64,000 nucleotides of DNA from Chara braunii (taxonomy: Eukaryota; Streptophyta; Charophyceae; Charales; Characeae): NCBI GenBank assembly GCA_003427395.1, contig BFEA01000013.1, forward strand, positions 2,862,880-2,926,879. Reading direction: 5' to 3'. The notes beneath the pieces are model-generated. The model made no database searches, was not told the origin of the DNA, and saw nothing but the letters and a program-made list of their open reading frames with translations. Position numbers and translations under genes: made by a program. Positions 21,371 through 32,600 of this stretch are shown piece by piece (positions within the stretch are counted from its first letter, which is position 1; every line of letters begins with the position of its first letter).

Positions 21371-24300
21371 GTGTTGGGGAATGCTAATGCTCTTTCACAG
21401 TCGGAAGATTGGTCAGCTCTGATTCAAGATGCAAAGGCCCGAAGTTGTTACATTCAAGCTCCTTATGTGCACGGACTGTTCACAGATTCACCGCCGCTGC
21501 TACCTGCTGGCAAGCCTGCACTTTCTCATCTGGGAGGACCTCCTGGTTTTGCAATTCCGGCCGCTTCAAAGCTTGAGAATCCGGATGCTGCACAGGATGT
21601 GACCTCCAGATCCATCCCGAAACGAGAGGGGACAGGCATTGCCCTGGAAATGGAGAGAGTTCTCCCTTCCTCGAAACGAGAGTGCATTGATGGAGGGTCT
21701 GGAAACGGTGGACAGTGGGCTGGGCAGCTGCACACTGGGGCTGGTATGTGGGGTAATGGGCAGTTACCGTCATGTGGAAGGGGTTTTGCCCAGTTGTGTA
21801 GCCCCAGAGATGTGTGGATCAATCAGTCAGCTGAAGCTGGGGATAGTGGGGGAGTGTTGCGGATATCATTCCCAGCAGCACCGTACACTTTTAAGGCATT
21901 TGGGATGAATGCTCCCAGTAAAGAAGGAATGAGGGGGCTAGAAAAATGGTCTGATGATGGTGATGGCGGTGGGGGAGACGGAGGAGGAAGAGCAGGTTCT
22001 ATGGCAATGGTGGGTGGGCCACACACTGATGGAGACACTGAGGCAGTCAATGGTCCTTCCGAAACCTCGGACTCTCTGTGTGAAAGCAGCATTCATGATT
22101 TACAGCCCACTTCAGGAGGTGGCCCTATCACAGAAAGGGGGCGAGGCCAAGTTTCTGTTGGGGCATTACCTCCGGTATTCAAGGAAAATTTTCAAAACCC
22201 AGTATCTGGTGAATGGCCTCAGGGAGCAACAGATGGTGTAAGACTTGCACAGTCTGGTGGTGAGAACTGGACTAAAGACAATAATTTAACGGTTGAGAGT
22301 GCAACTGCACCGCCTTTGGTCAAACTGAATGCTCCTGGGATCACAGCTGCAAGTGTGGAATTGTCTGGATCTCTGGCAAAAACACCGGATTGGAAGGTCC
22401 ACCATTGTGAGATGACACCAACTGCTGATGTGCTATTCCTACCAGAGATGACGCTGAAGCAACCAATTCAGCCCTTGCCAAGCCAGGGGGTATCTTGCGG
22501 TTCAGGATCCTGCATTGCTGTTGACGATGAGAGAGGACCACTTAACCCATCTAGGAGTAGCTCTCCCAATAATCTAGTGGGCCATGTGATGGGGTTGTCA
22601 CAGAGCCATAATTGTCCGGATGACAGCAATGGGGACATCAAATTGGGTAACGTTCGCTTTAGCCAGCGAGCTGTGTCGAATCCAGCCTGGAAAGAGGACG
22701 TGCTGAGAATGGCAGCTCTGGATGGGTTCTCTGGTCAGGTTGAAGGCCGGAAGGAATCCTTCACGGGAAGTACCACGGAATCTGTCCAATTCCAGAGGAC
22801 GGCAGCAACTGCAGGTCGACAGTGGGGACTAACTACAGCAGATCCCGTCATTAGTGATGACTTGAAACCAATGCCAGTTGCTTCTGCAGCGACTAAGCCG
22901 ACTGAGCAGGCTCGCCAGGAACAGGCAGAGGCAGTTGAAACAGACCAGTTATTGTTCTCTCCTGGTGAACGGAAGAAGGAGAGCACGGAAGAGGAAAAAT
23001 TACCTGGGGCTGTGCAGCAGTTGCTGCAAGAAACCAACAAGGAGTCTGCAAAGGGAGGAGAGCATTTGTTGGAGCATGGTGCAGGTGAAACGATAACAGG
23101 CCAACACCAGCCGGGCAAAGAAGACGAGAAGGGAGTTGAGAGAGGTTTTACGTTTGATTTGAACTTGACTGCAGAAGAGAATATGAGGATGACTGATAAT
23201 GAGGTGGAGAACTATGTGACGCAGAGGCAGACTGGTTCTGGTGGAAGTGCTCAACCTGAGGAGGTCTGTAAGACAGAACTGTTGCACTCGGACCTTTTGT
23301 CTCTTCAGCTAAATGGGGGAGCGGTCAGTCTCACGTCTGTGTCAAACCATAGTGATGGCAGAAGAGTGGCTCAGCTTGAACCAGAACAAGAAGGTGAAGG
23401 ACAACCTTGTGCCAATTCTCAAGAGGCATCCAGAAACACCCCGAGGAGAGAAGAGACACATCAGGGAATATGGGAGAGTACAGGAGGCAGGACTGAGCCA
23501 GATGCTCATGGCCTGTCTAGGAAACGGACTAGACAATCATTTCTTTCTGATGGGAAAGAGGATGACGTGGGGAGCCACTCTAAGATATTAAATGTGGGAC
23601 CCATTGCCACAAATGATATTGAAGGCCTGGTCATACAGGTATGCTCAAAGGACACTGCCTTGACAGATTGTACCTCTGAAGGTAGAGTGTACTCTGAATG
23701 TAGAGTCCATTTAGATGGTAGAGTTCGGGATGAACCAGATCCCTCTCAAGCTGAAGTTGACAGCAGACGGGGTGGGACAGCAGAAAACATATGGTCAGCA
23801 TGTTTATCAGCTACAAGCAGCTGGGTGAGGGGACACAGAATTGGCATGGGAAGGGGAGAAAATGATGACCCTGAGGTAGATGACAAGTTAGACAAGGTTG
23901 TTCGGCAACCTCATGAAAGCAGGTGGGAGGATGGGATTCATGACTCTCATGGTCAGCACGCTGGGGAGACTGGACCGGAGGGTACTGAGATTCCTGGCAT
24001 ACGTGTTCGACCTCAGATACATTTTGCTAGGAATGATGGGATGTGCTTTGTGGAGCAGCAGGGTTCCCTGCCATCTCTTGATCGTAGAGCGAGAATTTCA
24101 GCGGGGCCTAGTCTCAGGCGTAATGCTCCAGTTCTGTCAGTCGCTGGATTGACAAGGTCCGAGAGGCACTGTTCAGCGAGTGCAGAATGTGTTGGAAGAG
24201 ATGTTGGGTCAAGCCAGGGCAACAGCAGGGGAGCAGAAGTAGAAAATGAGTTGGAAGAACTGAAGGACGAAGATTGGAGGCATATTCGGATGGCACACTG

Positions 24301-24994
24301 CAAAACCCCTGGACAACCGTTGCATGTCAGTCGCAACTTGGGATGGGACAAGGGATGTGGCATGGATCCGGAGTCGTCATCAAGCATTGTAGAGCAGAGG
24401 GAACAGCAGGGACGAATCTGGAATGAATTTGTGGGAAGGGAGGCAAGGATTAGTCAGATTGCCTGTGGGGGGCCAGTAACATCTGCTCACTGGGGCAAAG
24501 AATGGGAGGGTGTAAAGTTAAGGGATATGTGGCATAGTAATTTGGGGTTGGTACATGGTGTACAACCCTTGGGGATTTGGAGGGAGAACTGGCCTGCTGC
24601 TGAAGGTTCTGCAGGATTACAGAGTTCTGAAGAGGGATCGAACTGTGGATTTCTAAGTTTGCAGGGAGGTCTGGATAAGGTCACCAATGTTGGTGATTGC
24701 AGGGTTCCAGAGCAAGGAGGAAATGCACGGCAAATTATAGTAACAGAACCGGAATCCCTTTCCACCACTGCTGTTAGGGTACTGGGAACAGTTTCTAGTC
24801 CGGCCTTGAGTGCTGGCTTGGGTCCACTTTCAGGGCCAGGACTGGGACCAGCTCCACAACCTCCAGGGATGGCGGGTCAAGGAATGTCTCGAGGTTGGGA
24901 CTTGCAGTGGCCACCGATCCCAGGGCAACACATGCAAGAGCCTGAGACTGTGTGTGAAAGGTTTGGCAGGAATCTGGGACCTACTTCGAGTTGA
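21371..24994 (+). CDS. Last exon of an SF1 UPF1/SEN1-like helicase with giant low-complexity tail
   Basis: Open for 1,207 codons after a strong 3' splice site (polypyrimidine run then CTGCAG, 21,369-21,370), entering in phase 0. The first residues, VLGNANALSQSEDWSALIQD followed by AKARSCYI, match the strand and helix just after helicase motif VI of UPF1/SEN1-like superfamily 1 helicases. The rest, about 1,170 residues, is hydrophilic and low in complexity with Gly-, Ser- and acidic runs and no domain I recognise. It ends GRNLGPTSS before a TGA. No helicase core exons lie upstream in this window. The open frame before 21,371 is probably intron. Role, by family: RNA/DNA-RNA helicase tail. Confidence 0.7.
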   Translation: MLGNANALSQSEDWSALIQDAKARSCYIQAPYVHGLFTDSPPLLPAGKPALSHLGGPPGFAIPAASKLENPDAAQDVTSRSIPKREGTGIALEMERVLPSSKRECIDGGSGNGGQWAGQLHTGAGMWGNGQLPSCGRGFAQLCSPRDVWINQSAEAGDSGGVLRISFPAAPYTFKAFGMNAPSKEGMRGLEKWSDDGDGGGGDGGGRAGSMAMVGGPHTDGDTEAVNGPSETSDSLCESSIHDLQPTSGGGPITERGRGQVSVGALPPVFKENFQNPVSGEWPQGATDGVRLAQSGGENWTKDNNLTVESATAPPLVKLNAPGITAASVELSGSLAKTPDWKVHHCEMTPTADVLFLPEMTLKQPIQPLPSQGVSCGSGSCIAVDDERGPLNPSRSSSPNNLVGHVMGLSQSHNCPDDSNGDIKLGNVRFSQRAVSNPAWKEDVLRMAALDGFSGQVEGRKESFTGSTTESVQFQRTAATAGRQWGLTTADPVISDDLKPMPVASAATKPTEQARQEQAEAVETDQLLFSPGERKKESTEEEKLPGAVQQLLQETNKESAKGGEHLLEHGAGETITGQHQPGKEDEKGVERGFTFDLNLTAEENMRMTDNEVENYVTQRQTGSGGSAQPEEVCKTELLHSDLLSLQLNGGAVSLTSVSNHSDGRRVAQLEPEQEGEGQPCANSQEASRNTPRREETHQGIWESTGGRTEPDAHGLSRKRTRQSFLSDGKEDDVGSHSKILNVGPIATNDIEGLVIQVCSKDTALTDCTSEGRVYSECRVHLDGRVRDEPDPSQAEVDSRRGGTAENIWSACLSATSSWVRGHRIGMGRGENDDPEVDDKLDKVVRQPHESRWEDGIHDSHGQHAGETGPEGTEIPGIRVRPQIHFARNDGMCFVEQQGSLPSLDRRARISAGPSLRRNAPVLSVAGLTRSERHCSASAECVGRDVGSSQGNSRGAEVENELEELKDEDWRHIRMAHCKTPGQPLHVSRNLGWDKGCGMDPESSSSIVEQREQQGRIWNEFVGREARISQIACGGPVTSAHWGKEWEGVKLRDMWHSNLGLVHGVQPLGIWRENWPAAEGSAGLQSSEEGSNCGFLSLQGGLDKVTNVGDCRVPEQGGNARQIIVTEPESLSTTAVRVLGTVSSPALSAGLGPLSGPGLGPAPQPPGMAGQGMSRGWDLQWPPIPGQHMQEPETVCERFGRNLGPTSS

Positions 24995-25665
24995 AGGGCG
25001 CATTTGTCACATTCATCACGGTCATCATTGACTCATAGGAGTTACCATAGTTGGATAATGGAGTCTGTTTGTCCATGCTGCGTTGCAGTTGGCAGCACAT
25101 GCTGTGCAATCAACCATAATGGCTTCTGGTGATGCCACTCAACATGTATTGTAATTGGGAGGACGGTTGTGGGAATGCGTCTCGTAGAGTGGGCTAAAGC
25201 GTCTCTCTCTGGCACGAGTCCGCCTCTTCTTTCTTTCTTTTTCAGTCTTTTAACCAGCTACATCTCTGTTTCATGATCTTCGTGTGCCCTTCCTTATGTC
25301 CATACCTCCCCTATGCCCTTCCCATGCCAATTCCCGTTTCCTCGTGCACCTATGTATCAATTACAGGTGTTGCTTAGGGCACAACTGACGAGTAGTTTTC
25401 ACCGGTTTGTCTCATGCAGTCTACCGTCTGCCCAGAGTTGATTTCAATTTGTTATTCTATGTAAAAAATCTCAACGCATATCTCCTAGCATCAAAATATG
25501 AAATGAATTTCTGAATTGCTCCCAGTTTACGCAGACTGCAGTGTCCATGGTGCTTCTGCTTGTTTTGTGGGTATGTATTGTGGGGACGTGGGAATCCATT
25601 ACAAGAATGGTTACATCTAACAGAGACACAGAGAAAGAAAGGTGTGTGTGGGGTGGGGGGTGGAA
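24995..25665. other. Probable 3' UTR and intergenic sequence
   Basis: No coding signal. A polypyrimidine run ending TTTTTCAG at about 25,245 looks like a splice acceptor but no partner donor is evident. I see no clear AATAAA signal near the stop codon. Confidence 0.35.
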
Positions 25666-25670
25666 TAGGG

Positions 25671-26090
25671 GAGGCGGGTGGGTTGCATTTATTACAGATG
25701 TCTTGACTTCGTTGGCGACATCTCATGCTGCAAACGGAGACACAGTGATGCACAGGAATGTGTTTACTAGTACCTCAAATGTGCTGCTGGGGGGGGGGAT
25801 GGGGGGAGGCAGGTGGGTTGCATTTGTTACAGATGTCTTGACTTGGGCGACATCTCATGCTGCAAACGGAGACACAGTGATGCACAGGAATGTGTTTTCT
25901 AGTACCTCAAATGTGCTGGTGATCTTGCCCTGTTCATTGAAATGTGTTATGGGGGGGGGAATGGGGGGAGGCGGGTAGGTTGCATTTGTTACAGATGTCT
26001 TGACTTGGTTGGCGACGTCCCATGCTGCAAACGGAGACACAGTGATGCACAGGAATGTGTTTACTAGTACCTGAAATGTGCTGCTGATCT
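25671..26090. repeat. 135-163 bp tandem repeat with G runs, 3 copies
   Basis: Units starting GAGGC(G/A)GGT at 25,671, 25,806 and 25,969 share TTGCATTT, ACAGATGTCTTGACTT, TCATGCTGCAAACGGAGACA and CACAGGAATGTGTTT. Each carries a run of 7-10 G at the join. Copy 2 has an extra 28 bp including TTGCCCTGTTCATTG. Confidence 0.85.
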
Positions 26091-26096
26091 TGGTTG

Positions 26097-26391
26097 GCGC
26101 CAGATTTGAAGATAAGATTTGCGAAGGGTTTGTCTGACCATCAGGTCCTCATGTAGGTAGTCCTGTTGCATTGCCTTCCAGGCGTCATGGGTTCGGGTTC
26201 TAATCTCATCTTCTATCGCTTCTTGTGCTTGTTGGAGTCCAAACTGGTGGTCTTTCCTTTCGAAAGAACACCTAGCTCTCCAGGCCAGCATCAACACCTG
26301 CAGCCTCATGTAGGCAAAGAGATTGGTGGCAAAAGCCGTCCATCGCTTCGTCAGGTGCTGGTTTTTGTTGAGCAGGAGGAGACCCAGGTCC
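26097..26391 (-). repeat. Dispersed 290-bp repeat, coding-like on minus strand, copy 1
   Basis: Almost identical to 33,517-33,806 in the same orientation, with sharp edges (GCCAGATTTG ... GAGACCCAG). The minus strand is open and reads MRLQVLMLAWRARCSFERKD and HDAWKAMQQDYL, rich in charged and aromatic residues. This suggests a fragment of a retroelement protein (perhaps the linker of a LINE ORF2), but I cannot assign it. Confidence 0.6.
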
Positions 26392-28440
26392 TATGATAAT
26401 CGCGTTTTCTCTCCATGACTGTGCCAATATTGCTTTCTTTATGCTCTCTACCTCACTGCACTTGTGTTCTGATGCTTTTTGGTTCTGAAGGCTTAAGCAG
26501 CTTGCAGAACAAACTGGTGGCAGAGATGCTTGTCCTGGGTTGTGGGTAATCTCCTCTTGTGCTGGCTAGGGTCTGGTGCAAATTTATGCAGAGTTTTGCG
26601 TGGATGGGTGCATGGTAACCAGAACAGATAAATGGGAATGAAGGTTAACAGGGTTTACAATCTAAATTGATAATGGGAACCCTGGTAGTTAAAGGACACA
26701 AACAGGAGGGCGCAAACAAAAAAGAACGTAAAAGAATTGGGGTTACTGCGGTGACACAGAAGGGTGAAAAGCAGGGAAGTGAATGGCAGACCGGTTAGGT
26801 GAGGTGATGGGTCTGCAGACCGGTAAACCAGAATGGGACATGCATTGATGTACCTGATAACTGCATCCTGAATGGGAGCTGACTTCCGACCAGGAGATTG
26901 AGACTTATTTCTTAGAAAAATAAAGGATGGAGAGGATAAGTACGGGAAGCTAGTCTTTTTAACGTCTTTTGTCCTGCCTCCTCCCTCTGCCACAAGTCTA
27001 GTTCTTAATCTTATACTATCTATATGATTGTTCTCAGCAGCAGTCTGTGTTAGTGCCCATTGTGGCCTTCCGGTCGTGGATCTGGCGGCTGAGATTCGTC
27101 CTCCAACACTTGAGATTTATAATGCGGCACCTTGCGGCCAAAAAATATGTATATTATATATTATATTTGAAATAAATTAGGACTTGGAACAAGTCCTAAC
27201 ACAGAAGCTGTAAATAGACTCGAACAAGCAAAAAATCTGACATGACTCTGATCATGCGACATATAACCATGGCTATAGGACATAACTAATACTGCTACAA
27301 CGGGGACCTGAACCGCGAAACCCCTCAACACTTTCTTTTGCCGATACCTGGTAGGGTGTTTGGCAGACAAGTGGATAGTCTGCCTGGTCGAGAAATGTGT
27401 CAGTGAACGCAGAGAGCCTGTGAACGTCAGAAGCGTTAGAGACCGTCAGAGTGTGTTAGGGATTCTGAGTGATTGTCAGTGATCGTCAGGACTGGTTTGC
27501 CAGGATGGATGTTGTGGGTAAATGAACGTGGTCAGCTGGTCAGTTCGGTGCAATGAGAAGGAAAAGTGTAGAAATGGTCAAATTTGAAATGTCAAAATCA
27601 AATGATGTGAATGATTGTCTGGCACTTACTCTGTGACAGCTTCTGACAATGCTGGTTGCTTCTTTTTTATCGGCAGGGATGCCCGCAAGTCACTCCCTGA
27701 GCCGTCTGAGTCTCTCGATGTTGGGTCTTCCGATTGTGTTCTTATCCTGTCCGGCATTGTGTTTGTTATTTTCTGGGGCTTGATGCGCATGTTTGGTTAT
27801 TGGTTTGGATGTGATCATTGATGGTGGGCTTATTGCGGGGACGGGATGGGTGGAAGAGCAGGTGAGGGATTGTATGTTGCTGTAGATGAGTTGGTACTAC
27901 CTGTAATTGTTGAAATGGAGATTGCGCGATGTAGAATGGAAGCAGAGTGGGGCTGGTTGTCTGGGTGTAGATAATTGTGGGCCGATGTTGTTAATAACGA
28001 AACAAAAGAAAAACCCACTGCGGTGATGCCCCATGTGAGGATATCGGTTTACATTTGTGTTACCGTTGGGTGCCTAGCATCCGATCTGGAAATCGGACGG
28101 TGAGGCCATTGAAAAATACTGAAACGAGAATGAAACGTGAAACATGGGTGAGCGGTTGAACGGCTGGGTTTAAGGTGAGTTGTTAGATTATGCTCGAGGC
28201 ACGGCTGTAGTTCTTAGGGGGGGGAGGGGCGAGGGGGGGGCTTAAATTGACTAGTGGGATTTCTGATTTTTTATTGTTGATTATGAAGATCAACGGCTGA
28301 AAATGAAATTGGAGCAAATGGGACTTGGCCGCCAGATTTGTAAGTGTGAATTTAGTCGGAGTGGTGATGTGCGGGATTAATGTAAAGTGATCGTGGTTAG
28401 ATAAAAGAAATGAAAAGACTTGAATAGAAACGTTTGTTGG
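26392..28440. other. No gene recognised
   Basis: Mixed AT-rich sequence. There is an AT run around 27,145-27,170 and repeated GTCAG/GTGAACG words at 27,400-27,500. Short ORFs on both strands have no family features and no shared frame. Confidence 0.45.
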
Positions 28441-28449
28441 GAGGGACTG

Positions 28450-29176
28450 GAAGACGCACTGGACACAAATTTATAGCTTACCGAACCAGCGACCGGCCAG
28501 CCTACTCTGGATGATATAGTCCACTTGGCGGTTCCAACAATGCAATGGCTGTAAGTCCGGACACAAGGACACAACATTTCATATTTGCCGGGAGCAGGAG
28601 GAGATGATCCTGCACTTGTTTGTGGAATGTCCATGCATCGGAAATTTTTGGAGATGCTGGAAGGTCTGGCTGCCAAGGAGGGGCTGCCTTTCTGCCCCTT
28701 TCATAGCCAGGTCCCCAAACATGGGGCCATCCTATTGGGCCCATCAAGGAGAACCAACCCACCCAAGTGTTTTTCAAAAATTTCCTCCCACACCCAACCC
28801 GACCGTCACCCGTAAAAAACCTTAACCCCTACCCACCCACACCCCCGAGAACAAGATTACCTGCCCACACCCGGTACCCATCCGCACCCGCCCGTTCACA
28901 CACCATTATTGAGGAGAGATCTCTACTAAAGGGAGGGGCATCACATTTGCAGCCCCATGGAAAAAGTAGCTCTCGGACAGGAAGATTAATGACCATAGCC
29001 CAGGTACATGGTACTACAGTGCTGTTTCCACGGGACGCTGGACCAGGTTTCCAGCAGGTGTTGCTCCCCACCAATAGATGGACAGCCCACCAGCCATGGC
29101 CTCAATCCTGGCGGTTCTCTTACCACGGCCAGGATAGTGGACTTGCGAAAGGGCTCTTCCAAAAAAAAAAAAAAAA
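28450..29176 (+). mobile_element. LINE 3' end fragment with poly(A)
   Basis: At 28,541-28,660 the plus strand encodes a zf-RVT finger: CNGCKSGHKDTTFHICREQE then ILHLFVECPCIGNFWRCW, i.e. CxxC ... HLFxxC ... W. About 500 bases of untranslated sequence follow, then a run of 16 A at 29,161-29,176. Only the 3' tip of ORF2 is left, the usual outcome of 5' truncation. Confidence 0.65.
29028..29160 (+). repeat. LINE 3' UTR module, copy 1
   Basis: The stretch GGGACGCTGGACCAGGTTTC through CCCACCAATAGATGGA, and the following TTCTCTTACCA block, match 32,620-32,745 in reverse orientation. Each copy ends in an A or T run on the correct side, so both look like the 3' UTR of one LINE family. Confidence 0.6.
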
Positions 29177-29198
29177 TGATTTACACACACCATAGTAG

Positions 29199-29500
29199 CA
29201 ACATGACATCCTTGGGTGACGGTGCGAAAATTTGAAGCATCTCCACCTCGCACCGTCACTGGATGAAGTGCTGCACAAGTTTGAAATTGGGGAGCGAACC
29301 TTGCCACCTCCTGCGGTTAGGTTTGATCCCCATTGTTTTAATGCAAACGAACATCCTGTTGTTGGGCCATGGTCCAGCTGCTACCGGTAGAGCGCAACAC
29401 ATTTTTTCAAGGAGGATCCCAATTTGGATTTGCCACTGGTGTGGCTCTCTTTTTTTTTTAGGAAAACTTTTCTCCCCAGGGGGGGCGAGGGTGGAGACTC
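29199..29500 (+). repeat. SINE-like dispersed repeat, copy 2
   Basis: About 300 bp similar to 20,599-20,930. The B-box position reads GGTTTGATCCC (29,320-29,330), one base from consensus; the A-box is degraded. It starts 22 bases after the poly(A) of the LINE fragment. Immediately after it, CTCGTCCGTTTGACGGCGCA recurs at about 29,499 and 29,562. Confidence 0.5.
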
Positions 29501-29899
29501 GTCCGTTTGACGGCGCACATGCGGGTATTCGACGTTTTTTGGAAGTCACACCAGTGCAGTCTCGTCCGTTTGACGGCGCACATGCAGGAGAAAGCTAAAG
29601 TCCTCACCCGGATGAGTGGCGCACGCAGTGTGTCGACAGCGAGGCGAAACTCTGCGCGGCCTGGGGGTGCACGGCGTCACAGGCCAGCGGGACACAAGAC
29701 CCCTCGTCTCCTTACATTTTTTGCGTGTCTTCATGTTTATTGCCTTTGACTTTGCGATCGGTTCCGAGCTGACATCGAGACCGACAGGCCTGGCGTAGTT
29801 GCTACGACATCGGACAAAGGGCGCTGGCGACAATCCTGTATCCGCCCGCCTTGAACCCGGATTGAAGAGGCCAACGTGCGGGAAAGTGGTGGGGTCCAT

Positions 29900-30350
29900 G
29901 TCTGTGGCTTCCCTTGCTACCCACTTGAAGAGTGCCGATAGCCTAAAGTGAAAGGGAATTGGAGAACCTTCCAAGCGCCTGTGCGGGCTGCAGCCAGAGA
30001 ACGCCGGAGGTTGCCGCGGATGGACCATTTGCCAGTCACGATCTGCTGTGAGAGGTTTAAGTGTGAGCGCACCACATATAAGACGGTGCACTGCGTCGGT
30101 AGCTCGGCGGGGATATGCCCATTCAAGGGTGGTGACAGCCCCTTGGGCGGAGGTAAGTTGTACCTCGCATGTCCCTATCCTGTCGGAAGGGCTCGCGAGA
30201 GGCATGGCGCACTCAGCTGAAGTGGTGACAAAAGCTCCATTGCACCTCGATTAAGGATAAATTCCTACCTGAAATCTTGTGTGACGCGGCCGGGAGGGTC
30301 CCCCAACGGGAAAGATGCGCTTTATTGGTGGCGCCATTGTCGGGGATCTC
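29900..30350 (+). repeat. LTR-like dispersed repeat ending at a Tat/Athila-like primer site
   Basis: Shares CGATCTGCT, GTGAGAGGTTTAAGTGTGAG-type, GGTAAGTTGTACCTCGC, CTCGCGAGAGG and GGGAGGGTCCCCC words with 54,240-54,620, and a shorter part with the reverse strand of 57,930-58,060. At its right end, TGGCGCCATTGTCGGGGA (about 30,331-30,348) resembles the primer site TGGCGCCGTTGCCGGGGA of plant Tat/Athila Ty3 elements. The repeat may therefore be the end of an LTR. No gag-pol follows. Confidence 0.45.
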
Positions 30351-30903
30351 GGTTGCCTACCGGGGTCCTTAGAGATCGAACCCAAGTTATTGGCATGCCT
30401 TGCATATGTGGATGTGGTTTAGGATGAGTGCGGTGGTATCAGCATTGTTGGGTGCGTCTATTTTTGAAGTAAGCTCTATTAATAATTGTCAGAGCTACAA
30501 GGCTAGTTGACTCATTGTGTGAGTGTTGTGCTAAGCCTGCTTTGGGGAGTAATTAAGTTAACTTGAGGCGTCCTCCCCTAGTCAATAGAGCCTCACCTCA
30601 GAGGAGGTTTCTGATATGCGAGTGTCATGGATGAGGGGATGACTGATGAGCGTGAAGTGGGGGGTTTAATTGTAAAAGTTTGTCCATGAGCTAAGATTGA
30701 GTTAGGGTAGATAGGTATTGTGATGAGTATTGTGCTTGGACTTTTTGGTGGTGTCAGTTGTCGATAAGTTGAGTTACTTAGGGGATCGTTTAGCTGTATG
30801 TACCAATAAAACTTAAGAAGTAGTGGTTATTTAGCTAGAGCTTTGACTAGTCCGAACAGAGGCCTATGTTTTGTGTATATGTAATATATATATGTGATGG
30901 GGT
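30351..30903. other. No gene recognised
   Basis: GT-rich and AT-rich non-coding sequence after the primer-like site. It may be the leader of a decayed element. Confidence 0.4.
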
Positions 30904-31029
30904 GTGAACCGACAGTCTGTAGAGTTTTCCATCTGGTGTGGGTGAGTGATAGTCTACTTTGATTTTGGTTAAGGTGGATTATCACTTAGTGTAATCAGTG
31001 AGGGGATTCTACAGACTGTTGAGGGTTCA
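30904..31029. repeat. Imperfect 126-bp fold-back hairpin
   Basis: Outer arms TGAACCGACAGTCTGTAGAG (30,904) and CTACAGACTGTTGAGGGTTC (31,009) are complementary apart from a three-base bulge. An inner pair GAGTGATAGTCTAC / GGATTATCACTTA (30,944 and 30,976) extends the stem. It could be a small MITE-like or fold-back element. Confidence 0.6.
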
Positions 31030-31071
31030 GCCTCCTGATGAGTCGGTGAAACTCCAACGAAACAGTTTGTC

Positions 31072-31205
31072 ACAGCCCCTCGTTTGTTGTCCTCTTCTCC
31101 CTCTCTGCCTACGGTTTACCGGGCAGTTCTATTTGACGATACAGTCCCTCGTTTGTTGTCCTCTTCTCTCTCTCTGCCTACGGTTTACCGGGCAGTTCTG
31201 TTTGT
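31072..31205. repeat. 69-bp tandem duplication
   Basis: ACAG(C/T)CCCTCGTTTGTTG starts at 31,072 and 31,141, and both units run through CTACGGTTTACCGGGCAGTT. An (AT)n run follows at 31,210-31,227. Confidence 0.9.
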
Positions 31206-31227
31206 GACGATATATATATATATATAT

Positions 31228-32600
31228 TGTTTCTTATGGCGGATTTATTTTGGTTCTCGATACGTGTGCTCTTTGTTGTATTTTTTTTATGTTTGATTGA
31301 TGGCGTATGTATGGATTGCCTTTCGAGAGGATATAGACTCTGCATGAAACCCACGCCTGGCATGGGACGAGGGGTGAAAAGGGTGACTCGTTTTTGTTGG
31401 AAGGTGGTTCTTTCTGAAGGAAGTTAGTCAGCGTGTATAATATGTCTTCAGTAGAAGTGCATTCTTGAATTTTTACTCCCTCGTCAAAGCTTAAGGAAGC
31501 AGTTATCAGTCTAAAAAATGATAGTGAGACTCGCGCTGGAACTTTGTTTATGGTCTATTAGTGCGGTGTTATTATCTTTCCTTTGAATAGGAAAGTAACT
31601 ACATTGTCAGATAAGAGAGGAGGAAAGGGTTTGTTCCCTTACTTAAACATTGATGGTAAAGTAGGGCGACTACTGCTTAGCCAGAGTGGGTGTAGAGTGA
31701 CGACCTATGCTAAACTTTCGCTAGGTAGGGCCACCATACTTAGAGAGGTGTGAGACCGTCACTTGTTGTCTTAATAGGTATGAGTAGGGGTGTCGTGCTA
31801 ACCTCGATGGGTTAAGTAAGGTGTAAGCGTTGGAAACAGAGAGGGTCGCAGTGAGGCTTGATCTTTAGAGCGGGGCTCAGAAGTCGAGATGGTATGTCAT
31901 AAGGATTACATCGTCCCTCTGTATTATATGTTTCGCTTAAGAGTTGAAGGGGTAGCAATTGTATGATGTTATTTACTAATTGTTAGTCCTATTTTCGTTT
32001 GCCTTATAGAAATTGCACTGTGTTTTGCACAAGCGGTTAACAAGGACCCCCACTTTTCAGCCCTGGTTAACCCTCTCAACCCTGAAAAGTGCATTGGAGA
32101 TAATTTTTTTTAAGTTTTTTTTTTTTTTTTTTTTTGCCCTGTTTTATTTTTGGTCAAGGTCTGTGTGTGCCAAGTTTTGTGTTTGTTGGGGTCTTGGAGC
32201 TGACCGCTTTGGCTAGCCCTGAAAATCCTGAAAACTGAAACGAGTGAATTTGGCATGAAAACACACTTTTGCCTTGCTGTTTTATAGTTTTTTGAAGTTC
32301 TTTTTTTAATTTTGTTTTTGTAAGTAGTTTGTATGATATCCACTCTATGAATTGGTGACACGTTTGGTTAAAATGACCCTTGGGTTTTGTTATAAATGGC
32401 CTGACAAGTGGTCTGAAAATTGAGGCCTCCGTTAATCGTCTCTTCTTTTCGGTTACAACCCTAGCAAACAATTTGGATTCATGTGAATTATTACTGTAAG
32501 TATATGCTATCTATCGTGGGTTGAACTGCATTTTGGATTCATGGATGGAGTATCCACCCATGTGACATATGTATATTATATCTTTCGGATTCTTTCCTTG
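31228..32600. other. No gene recognised
   Basis: AT-rich, with a poly-T block at 32,104-32,136. No reading frame resembles a protein. Confidence 0.45.
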
